DNA from: Methanocellales archaeon | Lineage (GTDB): Archaea; Halobacteriota; UBA148; JAUWXC01 | Length of the DNA stretch: 10,769 nt | NCBI GenBank assembly: GCA_030616565.1 | Contig: JAUWXC010000011.1 | Span: forward strand, 1-10,769 | Direction: 5' to 3' | Shown here: positions 1 through 5,694 of the stretch, piece by piece | How the letters are laid out: the number at the start of each line of letters is the position of its first letter | Numbering within the stretch: the stretch's first letter is position 1 | The notes under the pieces: generated by a model | The model's database searches: none | What the model saw: only the letters and a program-made list of their open reading frames with translations | Told to the model about the DNA's origin: nothing | Translations under genes and position numbers: made by a program

Positions 1-329
1 GCCCTGGACACATAATACAGGTTATCGCAAAATCCAAAGATGTCGATGTATTAGCAAGAAAAATCATTCAAGAAACTGGCTCGCTGGGTGTGCGCGTAAT
101 GCCGATAAGGCACAGGTTGATCGCCAAGAGGAGGATAGATTCGGTCACGGTTGAGATCGCCGGAAAAGGTCGAAAAGTAGGGGTCAAAATTGCAACGGAT
201 GCCCAGGGAAACATCCTGGACATCTCTGCTGAATTTGAGGACTGTAAAAAAGTGGCGAAAGATGCACGCGTCCCGGTAAGAGAAGTGATCAGAAAGGTAG
301 AGGAAATCGCCTGGAATCAATTTTCATGA
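1..329 (+). CDS. larC: LarC, nickel-pincer cofactor biosynthesis protein, C-terminal part (5' end outside window)
   Basis: Only the last 108 codons are present; the frame is open from base 3 and ends at TGA 327-329. The visible part opens with PGHIIQVIA, then a segment ending in the family hallmark ETGSLGVRV, followed by RHRLIAKRR. This matches the C-terminal region of LarC (formerly DUF111), where an 'ETGTLGVR' signature precedes an arginine-rich stretch. In characterised bacteria LarC uses CTP to insert nickel into the pincer nucleotide cofactor used by LarA-type racemases; many archaea carry homologues whose client enzyme is not established. An internal ATG at 90 would give only 79 residues and is not the real start, because conserved sequence runs upstream of it. 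The stop overlaps the start of the next gene (ATGA), suggesting co-translation. In some bacteria larC is split by a programmed frameshift; that region is outside this window. The family call is firm, the physiological role here is inferred. Confidence 0.88.
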   Translation, partial: PGHIIQVIAKSKDVDVLARKIIQETGSLGVRVMPIRHRLIAKRRIDSVTVEIAGKGRKVGVKIATDAQGNILDISAEFEDCKKVAKDARVPVREVIRKVEEIAWNQFS

Positions 330-841
330 GTTTCACAAGAAGGAAGATGGGGGCTGTCATAGCAATCATCGCAGTCATCGCAATCGCGCTTGCAGCCTCG
401 TATCTCATGTTACCAAAACGCGCTGCAGATATTGCTCCAGATGAATTGCTCGGAATGGAAAAAGTCGTGGTTTTAGAGGGCGCAGAGGCCATCGAGGATG
501 TAAGACAGAAGCACATTGGGGCAGTCGAAAACGCGGAGGATATTGCAATAGTCCAGTACGGTCCGGCATATCACCAAATCGTATTGTGGGTAACGCTGTA
601 TCCCAACGATGTCGTCGCTGCCAGCGAGAACGAAAAAATGGCGGATGCGATGGTTAGATTCGGTGGAAATTGGAAAGAAAACTTAGAAGAGGTAACCATC
701 GGCGGCAAAAAGGTGTACGGGACTACACCGAATGGCGATTTTCATTATTTCTGGGCGGAGAGAGAATACGTCTTTTACGTGATAATACCGCGCATCCTCC
801 AGGAGAGTACAACCGAGGTAATCACCGCGATAAAAGCCTAG
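326..841 (+). CDS. Small membrane-anchored protein of unknown function, coupled to larC
   Basis: A 171-residue protein. Residues 1-7 contain basic residues (TRRK), and about 8-30 form one strongly hydrophobic segment rich in Ala, Ile and Val, followed by KR. This fits a single N-terminal anchor with the remaining ~140 residues outside the membrane, although the charge pattern on both sides of the segment leaves orientation open. No lipobox cysteine is seen and the protein has no cysteine at all. The soluble part is mixed alpha/beta with several aromatic strands near the C-terminus (FHYFWAERE, YVFYVIIP). The stretch EGAEAIEDVRQKHIG vaguely resembles small archaeal exported proteins with a 'G-x-EAI...HxG' pattern, but I cannot assign a family. 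The start ATG overlaps the larC stop by 4 bases, so translational coupling is likely; an alternative ATG at 347 is preceded by AAGG only 3 bases away. It ends 2 bases before the convergent neighbour. Real gene: likely. Function: unknown. Confidence 0.75.
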   Translation: MSFTRRKMGAVIAIIAVIAIALAASYLMLPKRAADIAPDELLGMEKVVVLEGAEAIEDVRQKHIGAVENAEDIAIVQYGPAYHQIVLWVTLYPNDVVAASENEKMADAMVRFGGNWKENLEEVTIGGKKVYGTTPNGDFHYFWAEREYVFYVIIPRILQESTTEVITAIKA

Positions 842-844
842 GCT
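835..844. repeat. 10-bp perfect palindrome at a convergent gene junction
   Basis: AGCCTAGGCT is its own reverse complement. It covers the stop codon of the upstream plus-strand gene (839-841), the 2-base gap, and the first base of the stop of the minus-strand gene. Flanking TAAA (831-834) and TTTA (847-850) extend the symmetry imperfectly. It might act in transcription ending from both sides, but it has no loop and no T-run, so chance is possible. Confidence 0.4.
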
Positions 845-1599
845 CATTTATCATCTGACGCACCATTATAACACAGAATCGCTTCATCCAGTGTGAGCTC
901 ACCCTTTGCGACCTGCTGGGCCAGTTTTCTGGGAATGGTATACCTGCCGTTTGATTTCTCCCGGCTATGCTCTTGTATCACTCTGATCTCGCCTTTTGTA
1001 GGTATGATTTGCTGTTTTTTGACCGGTATGCCCTCGAGATTGGCGATGTTGATGGCAGCCACTATGTCGGAGATCGTCTGACCCCTTACCCCCTTTCCAA
1101 GATGCGGTGTGGTAAAACTCTCATCCACTAATTCAACCCTAACGCCCAACTCGAGCAACGTGTTGACTATCCTCGCCCTGACGAGCCTGGCACCGTGTCC
1201 AATCCTGACTATGACATTTCTAGCAGACTGCTCCCCTAAAACGTCGTTCACAATTTTGGCGACTGCTCCAATCGAGACCTGGTGCACGGAGATAACCGCC
1301 CCGCCCCCAATGACCGCAACCCCGGGATAGTTGCCAGGATCGATGCCGATTATGACTTCGTCATACTTGCGGGCGCCATTTAACAAACGTTGCGCCTGAT
1401 CGACTGCTGCCGAGGCTTTTCTGGCAACTACGATCTTATTTGCATCAAAATCAATTTTATCTTGTTCTGTTTCTGTCGTGATTATTGCGCCAACGTTGAT
1501 GGGGATTGTCTCCCCAAGTGAGGGCGTTATGAAATCCAGATGTCTAGCTCTCATCTCTGCTACAACTTGTTGATAGACGAAAAAATCCTCGGTAATCAA
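844..1599 (-). CDS. Two-domain protein with RuvC/YqgF-like RNase H fold (putative nuclease)
   Basis: 251 residues from a TTG at 1597-1599. Residues about 1-70 form a small alpha/beta domain (ITEDFFVYQQVV, then DFITPSLGETIP) of unknown role. Residues ~80-190 look like a RuvC/YqgF-type RNase H fold: IGIDPGN (85-90) on strand 1 with Asp87, VELVDESFTT (155-164) with Glu160 resembling the YqgF 'DER.TT' motif, and SDIVAAINIA (177-186) with Asp178 in the usual third acidic position. All three candidate metal ligands are thus present, unlike inactivated relatives. The last ~60 residues are basic then helical (IPRKLAQQVAKGELTLDEAI). The frame stays open upstream to a stop at 1657-1659 and encodes IPRHKKIA directly before the TTG; this reads as a natural first beta strand, so the true start may lie upstream, though no ATG, GTG or TTG is available there in frame. 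It diverges from radB. I infer a role in DNA recombination or RNA processing; substrate unknown. Confidence 0.75.
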   Translation of the reverse strand: MITEDFFVYQQVVAEMRARHLDFITPSLGETIPINVGAIITTETEQDKIDFDANKIVVARKASAAVDQAQRLLNGARKYDEVIIGIDPGNYPGVAVIGGGAVISVHQVSIGAVAKIVNDVLGEQSARNVIVRIGHGARLVRARIVNTLLELGVRVELVDESFTTPHLGKGVRGQTISDIVAAINIANLEGIPVKKQQIIPTKGEIRVIQEHSREKSNGRYTIPRKLAQQVAKGELTLDEAILCYNGASDDK

Positions 1600-1679
1600 T
1601 GCGATTTTTTTGTGCCTCGGAATCCCCTCCTCAATGTAAATTAGTTTTGGAGATACTTAAATGTTGATACTGCCCAAAT

Positions 1680-1689
1680 TTTATCTTAA
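1680..1689 (+). promoter_or_regulatory. Possible TATA box for radB
   Basis: TTTATCTTAA lies about 26-35 bases before the ATG at 1715, the spacing expected for a leaderless archaeal transcript. No Shine-Dalgarno is seen before that ATG (CTATATCAA), which fits leaderless initiation. It rests on position and A/T content only. Confidence 0.3.
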
Positions 1690-1714
1690 GCAAGAACATA
1701 CTCTTCTATATCAA

Positions 1715-2386
1715 ATGAAAATTGAAAGGTACACCAGCGGATGCGAAAAACTCGATGAACTGTTAGGTGGCGGCTTTGAAGTCGGGACAGTAACGCAGAT
1801 ATTCGGAGAGGCGGGCAGCGGCAAAACCAACATCTGTCTTCAACTTGCCATAGAGACCGTCAAGAATGGCAAAAAGGTCATATACATTGATAGTGAGGGA
1901 TTCTCTCCAGAACGATTTGAACAGATAGCTGGAAACGGCGTGGGAAAGATAGCCAAGGATATAATCGTATATGAGCCGATGAACTTCGAGCAGCAACACG
2001 CTGCCATTAAGGACATTGAGAAAGTGATTGATAAAGTAGGAGTCATAATCCTCGATTCAGCTGCGACGTTCTACAGATTTGAGCTCGATGATGAACGAGA
2101 CATCGCCTTAATAAGAGAGTTGGCAAATCAAATTGCGCATTTACTTGGGCTCGCGAGAAAATACGGCGTCGCGGTTGTGTTCACGAATCAAATCTATACC
2201 GACATAGAGAGGGACCAATACCGCCCCTTGGGTGGAAACATGATCGAACACCTATCAAAGATTATCGTCCAGCTGGAAAAGGTTGGCATCGGGAGGAGAA
2301 AAGCCACCCTGCGAAAGCATCGCTCCATGCCAGAGGGAATAGCGTGTGAGTTCGTGCTCACTCAAGAAGGAGTAAGAGATGCGTGA
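1715..2386 (+). CDS. radB: DNA repair and recombination protein RadB
   Basis: A RecA/RadA-superfamily ATPase of 223 residues lacking the N-terminal HhH domain of RadA, which is the defining shape of RadB. In order: TSGCEKLDELLGGGFE (8-22), Walker A GEAGSGKT (31-38), YIDSEG (57-62), Walker B strand VGVIILDS (108-115), and TNQIYTD (157-163) followed by RPLGGNMIEH (170-179), the conserved C-terminal ATPase region. A further ATG at 1661 would add 18 residues (LILPKFYLKQ...), but homologues begin next to 'x-x-x-xYTSGCxxLDxLLGGG', so 1715 is chosen. RadB is a euryarchaeal accessory recombination protein that interacts with RadA and the Hjc resolvase in Pyrococcus; its ATPase is weak. The gene is divergent from a RuvC/YqgF-like protein gene and convergent with dapF, with 6 bases between stops. 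No ribosome binding site is visible. The identification is firm; the connection to its neighbour is inference. Confidence 0.93.
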   Translation: MKIERYTSGCEKLDELLGGGFEVGTVTQIFGEAGSGKTNICLQLAIETVKNGKKVIYIDSEGFSPERFEQIAGNGVGKIAKDIIVYEPMNFEQQHAAIKDIEKVIDKVGVIILDSAATFYRFELDDERDIALIRELANQIAHLLGLARKYGVAVVFTNQIYTDIERDQYRPLGGNMIEHLSKIIVQLEKVGIGRRKATLRKHRSMPEGIACEFVLTQEGVRDA

Positions 2387-2392
2387 AAAATG

Positions 2393-3184
2393 TCAAAACG
2401 ATCTGATTATCCCCTCATAGACGGTCTCTGCCGTGCCTTCTAAGAATACATGGTCATCCTTCAGCGATGCGTGCAGTATGCCTCCTTTAGTTTTGACGTT
2501 CACGATGTCGCCTATCTTTCCGAGTTTGTTTGCGACAGCAGCAGATGCGGCCGCTCCAGTTCCGCAGCTCAGCGTCTCTGCCTCCACGCCCCGTTCATAC
2601 GTCCTGATCTCAAGTGCGTTTTTCCCCACCTTCACAAAATTCACATTTGCACCCTCTGGAAAGACCGGGTGATGCCTGATCTTTGGTGCGACCTGTGCTA
2701 TTGAAACACCTAAATCGTCGACGAAGATGACCGCGTGCGGCACGCCAGTGTTAACCGCAGACACTCTGCACCCTTCTAACTCTTTATCAAAGAACTCGAA
2801 TCTTGGCACGCCCATATCCACCTTGACCCAAATTTGATTTGCCGTATCCTTTCTGGCCTCTACTTTCATATCGCCAGCGATCGCCTCAACAACAACCTTG
2901 CCCAGCCTCACATAGCCAGCGTCGATTGCATATTTTACAACACACCGAATGCCATTCCCGCACATCTCCGCCTCTGAGCCGTCAGGATTAAAGACTCTCA
3001 TCCTAAGATTTGCGTGTTTTGACCTGGAGAGGAACAGAACGCCGTCCGCACCTACCCCAAAGCACCTAGCACAGAAACGCTCGGCAAAAGAACTCTTCTT
3101 ACCCTCCGGTATGATTTCCTGATCATACTCGTCTATCAAGATGAAGTCGTTGCCATTTCCATGCAATTTGGTGAAGATTATCAT
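2393..3184 (-). CDS. dapF: Diaminopimelate epimerase
   Basis: Interconverts LL- and meso-diaminopimelate without a cofactor, using two cysteines as acid and base; cytoplasmic, penultimate step of the diaminopimelate route to lysine. The 263-residue protein is normal length. N-terminal KLHGNGNDF (6-14) and FGVGADG (42-48) are family motifs. FNPDGSEAEMCGNGIRC (65-81) carries the first catalytic cysteine, Cys75, and ETLSCGTGAAAS (203-214) carries the second, Cys207. The pseudo-symmetric second half contains NTGVPHAV (145-152) and ERGVE (197-201), also as in the family. It is the last gene of the dapL-lysA-dapF set: its ATG lies one base after the lysA stop, preceded by AAGGGG at 3189-3194, 4 bases upstream of the gap, so it is probably translated by reinitiation or coupling. 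Its 3' end faces radB with a 6-base gap. No oddities; both catalytic residues are intact. Confidence 0.96.
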   Translation of the reverse strand: MIIFTKLHGNGNDFILIDEYDQEIIPEGKKSSFAERFCARCFGVGADGVLFLSRSKHANLRMRVFNPDGSEAEMCGNGIRCVVKYAIDAGYVRLGKVVVEAIAGDMKVEARKDTANQIWVKVDMGVPRFEFFDKELEGCRVSAVNTGVPHAVIFVDDLGVSIAQVAPKIRHHPVFPEGANVNFVKVGKNALEIRTYERGVEAETLSCGTGAAASAAVANKLGKIGDIVNVKTKGGILHASLKDDHVFLEGTAETVYEGIIRSF

Positions 3185-3185
3185 G

Positions 3186-4469
3186 CTACCCCTTGAGCCT
3201 TGATGGGATAACCTGGTTCTTCAACAAATCATCATACGACTCGCGCTTCCTGACGATCTCAGCCTTGCCATCACACACGAGCACTTCCGCGCATCTTGGC
3301 CTGCCATTATACTGCGAGCTCATCGAGAAGCCGTATGCTCCTACATCGAGGATCGCAAGCAAATCGCCCTTCTCAACTTTGGGCAGACTTCTATCGCTTG
3401 CAAGAACGTCGCCAGACTCACAGATCGGTCCCACAACGGTATAGGTATCGCTTGGGCTCTGGTTTGCTTTATTCGCAACCACGATGTCATGATGCGCGTC
3501 ATACATCACCGGCCTCAAAAGCAGATTGAATCCCGCATCTATGCCGACGAAGTTCTTGTATGCCCTTTTGACCGTATTCACCCTTGCCAGAAGAATCGTC
3601 GAGTCTGCCCCTATGTAGCGTCCTGGCTCGAGTATCAGTTTTGGTGCTATGCCCAAGGATTTCGTGCGCTCCTCGAATATGGGTAAAATCGCATCCGCGA
3701 GCTCGGAAGGAGATGGCGCCTTTTCCCCTGGTTTATAGGGGACCCCAAGACCTCCACCGAGGTCGACGAATTTCAGTTCAACGCCGATTTTATTCACCCG
3801 CTCGACCAACTCCATCATCTTACGCGCAGACTCTGCAAAAGGCGCGACGTCGAGTATCTGCGAGCCTATGTGACAGTGAATCCCCACCGGCTTGATGTTC
3901 TTCAGTGCAAGCGCTTCTTTATATGCCGATACAACCTCGGCATGTGGAATCCCAAACTTGGATGTCTTAAGACCTGTCGCAATCTTGGGATGTGTCTTCG
4001 GCGAAACATCCGGATTCACCCTAAACGCGACCTCAACTTCCGCACCCTGCACCCCAGCAATCTTCGATAGCATTCGCAACTCATCCAGCGAATCAACGGA
4101 TACTCTGACACCTTCTCGCACTGCCATCTCCAGCTCGGCATCTGTCTTGGAGTTTCCATTGAACAGCATCCTGTCCGGAGAAATCCCCGCCTTAAGGGCA
4201 CAAAACAACTCGCCGTCCGAGAAAACATCAGCTCCAGCGCCCTCTTGCGCTAATATCTTTAGTATCGTCAGATTGTAGTTCGCCTTCGCCGCATAATATA
4301 TGTCCGCGTCTGGAAAGGCGCTCTGGAAACGCTGATAATTAGCCCTAAGCCTGGATTCATCCGTCACATAAAGCGGTGTGCCAAATTTCTCAGCCATGGC
4401 AACAGCATCAACGCCGCCAATGGTGAGATGTCCGTTTTCAATTCCTAGATGATCCCTATGTTGGAACAT
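3186..4469 (-). CDS. lysA: Diaminopimelate decarboxylase
   Basis: PLP enzyme that decarboxylates meso-diaminopimelate to L-lysine, the final step of the pathway. 427 residues, usual length. Fold-type III alanine-racemase-like barrel at the N-terminal side with the PLP-binding Lys62 in YYAAKANYN (58-66), GIHCHIGSQI (196-205), the phosphate-binding VDLGGGLGVPY (235-245) and EPGRYIGADS (281-290). The C-terminal beta domain holds GPICESGD (347-354), whose Cys350-Glu351 belong to the active site of the partner subunit, and YGFSMSSQYNGRPR (379-392) with the substrate/PLP tyrosine. The start at 4467-4469 is supported by a good Shine-Dalgarno GGAGAT at 4475-4480 located within the last codons of dapL. 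One base separates it from dapL upstream and one base from dapF downstream, a clear operon. All expected active-site motifs are present. Confidence 0.97.
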   Translation of the reverse strand: MFQHRDHLGIENGHLTIGGVDAVAMAEKFGTPLYVTDESRLRANYQRFQSAFPDADIYYAAKANYNLTILKILAQEGAGADVFSDGELFCALKAGISPDRMLFNGNSKTDAELEMAVREGVRVSVDSLDELRMLSKIAGVQGAEVEVAFRVNPDVSPKTHPKIATGLKTSKFGIPHAEVVSAYKEALALKNIKPVGIHCHIGSQILDVAPFAESARKMMELVERVNKIGVELKFVDLGGGLGVPYKPGEKAPSPSELADAILPIFEERTKSLGIAPKLILEPGRYIGADSTILLARVNTVKRAYKNFVGIDAGFNLLLRPVMYDAHHDIVVANKANQSPSDTYTVVGPICESGDVLASDRSLPKVEKGDLLAILDVGAYGFSMSSQYNGRPRCAEVLVCDGKAEIVRKRESYDDLLKNQVIPSRLKG

Positions 4470-4470
4470 A

Positions 4471-5646
4471 TCATATCTCCAGTTCTCTCATTCGCCCAAC
4501 TGCTTCCTTGATTTGTTCCACTGGCTTTGTCAGCGCAAAGCGCAGATACCCCTCGCCGTAATCACCAAATCCAATGCCTGGAGTTACCACCACGCCGGCT
4601 TTGTCCAGCAGCAACTTGGAAAAGTCGAGCGAATCGTGCCCATGTGGCACGGGCGCCCAGACATAGAACGTCGCCTTTGGCTGCTCCACCGCCATGCCGA
4701 GCGTCTTCAATCCTGCAATCAAAACATCTCTCCTCTCCCTATAAACCGCCCTCATCTTCTCCGCGCAATCCTGTGGACCTTTCAGTGCGGCAATTCCAGC
4801 CATCTGCACTGCCCTGAACACACCCGAGTCTACGTTGGTCTTCACCTTGCCCAGTCCAGCCAGAATTTCAGCGTTACCAACCGCAAAGCCAAGCCGCCAC
4901 CCAGTCATGTTATACGTCTTCGAAAGCGAGTGAAATTCGACACCAACCTCCATCGCGCCTTTCATCTGCAGAAAGGATGGTGCTCTGTATCCGTCATACG
5001 TCACCTCTGAGTATGCGTTATCATGGCAGACGATGATGTCGTTGTCAGATGCAAAATCGACAACTTCCTTGAAAAATTTCTCGTCAGCGATTGCCGCGGT
5101 AGGATTGTTCGGATAGTTGAGAAACATGAGTTTTGCCTTCTTCGCTATTTTTGCATCGATTGAATCCAGATTAGGCTTAAAACCATTCTCAGCCAGCAGC
5201 GGCATGATATGTGGAACGCCATCTGCAAGTATTGTTCCTATCTTGTACACTGGATATGCCGGGTCCGGTACCAGCGCGATGTTACCCCGATTTATGAGCG
5301 CTAAAGGCAGATGTGCAATTCCTTCCTTGGAGCCGATTAGGGTTAGCACCTCGTCCTCTGGGTCCAGCTTGATGTCAAATCTCTTGTCGTACCACCGGGC
5401 TACGGCCTCCCTGAAAGAGGGCATGCCTTCATAGGAGGGATATTGATGCGTAGATGGGTCTTGCACGGCATCGCACAGCGCTTCAACGACGTGCTCTGGC
5501 GTCGGCTGGTCTGGATCGCCTATGCTGAGATCGATGATGTTGATGGCCTGCTTGAGCTTCTCAGCCTTAAGTTCATCGATGGCGGCAAACAAGTATGGCG
5601 GCAGCGCGTTTATTCTATCGGCGTACATTTTCCCATCTAACATCAT
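4471..5646 (-). CDS. dapL: LL-diaminopimelate aminotransferase (DapL-type)
   Basis: Class I/II PLP aminotransferase, 391 residues. DapL converts tetrahydrodipicolinate directly to LL-diaminopimelate with glutamate as amino donor, bypassing the acylated DapC/D/E route. Motifs: [12 protein letters not shown] (13-24), [11 protein letters not shown] (42-52), QYPSYEG (68-74), NYPNNPTAA (177-185), HDNAYSE (208-214), [16 protein letters not shown] (239-254) with PLP lysine Lys243 and phosphate-binding Arg251, and C-terminal YLRFALTKP with the carboxylate-binding arginine. LPPYLF near the N-terminus and the dapF-lysA context separate DapL from general aspartate aminotransferases. Start is uncertain: two adjacent ATGs at 5641-5646, or the ATG at 5626-5628 (residue 7) that better matches family N-termini; none has a clear Shine-Dalgarno. 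First gene of the operon and divergent from hel308 across 48 bases. Exact substrate inferred from context; other aminotransferase activity is possible. Confidence 0.9.
   Translation of the reverse strand: MMLDGKMYADRINALPPYLFAAIDELKAEKLKQAINIIDLSIGDPDQPTPEHVVEALCDAVQDPSTHQYPSYEGMPSFREAVARWYDKRFDIKLDPEDEVLTLIGSKEGIAHLPLALINRGNIALVPDPAYPVYKIGTILADGVPHIMPLLAENGFKPNLDSIDAKIAKKAKLMFLNYPNNPTAAIADEKFFKEVVDFASDNDIIVCHDNAYSEVTYDGYRAPSFLQMKGAMEVGVEFHSLSKTYNMTGWRLGFAVGNAEILAGLGKVKTNVDSGVFRAVQMAGIAALKGPQDCAEKMRAVYRERRDVLIAGLKTLGMAVEQPKATFYVWAPVPHGHDSLDFSKLLLDKAGVVVTPGIGFGDYGEGYLRFALTKPVEQIKEAVGRMRELEI
4475..4480 (-). promoter_or_regulatory. Shine-Dalgarno for lysA inside the end of dapL
   Basis: GGAGAT on the minus strand, with 7 bases from GGAG to the lysA ATG at 4469. 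It lies in the final codons of dapL and confirms the lysA start and the coupled translation of this pair. Confidence 0.65.
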
Positions 5647-5654
5647 GCGGAGGA

Positions 5655-5670
5655 GAGAAATACTTTTCTC
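5655..5670. promoter_or_regulatory. Inverted repeat in the dapL/hel308 divergent promoter region
   Basis: GAGAAA-TACT-TTTCTC has perfect 6-base arms around a 4-base centre, in the middle of the 48-base gap between the divergent genes. Its A/T-rich core lies 25-40 bases before the hel308 ATG (5695), where a TATA box of a leaderless transcript would sit, and just upstream of dapL on the other strand. It could be a shared promoter element or an operator. The TCCTCC on the minus strand just before dapL is antisense to a Shine-Dalgarno and does not serve dapL. Confidence 0.35.
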
Positions 5671-5694
5671 ACTTCCTACTATTGATTAAAAACA

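Noticed and set aside
90..329. Complete small gene of 79 codons starting at ATG 90
   Set aside because: The frame is open to the window start and the upstream residues match the LarC C-terminal region, so it is the tail of a larger gene.
1661..1714. 18-residue N-terminal extension of RadB from ATG 1661
   Set aside because: RadB homologues start near the ATG at 1715; the extension (LILPKFYLKQ) overlaps the likely promoter region.
4513..5010. 165-codon plus-strand open frame
   Set aside because: Antisense to dapL; His/Gln/Arg-rich translation not resembling a protein family.
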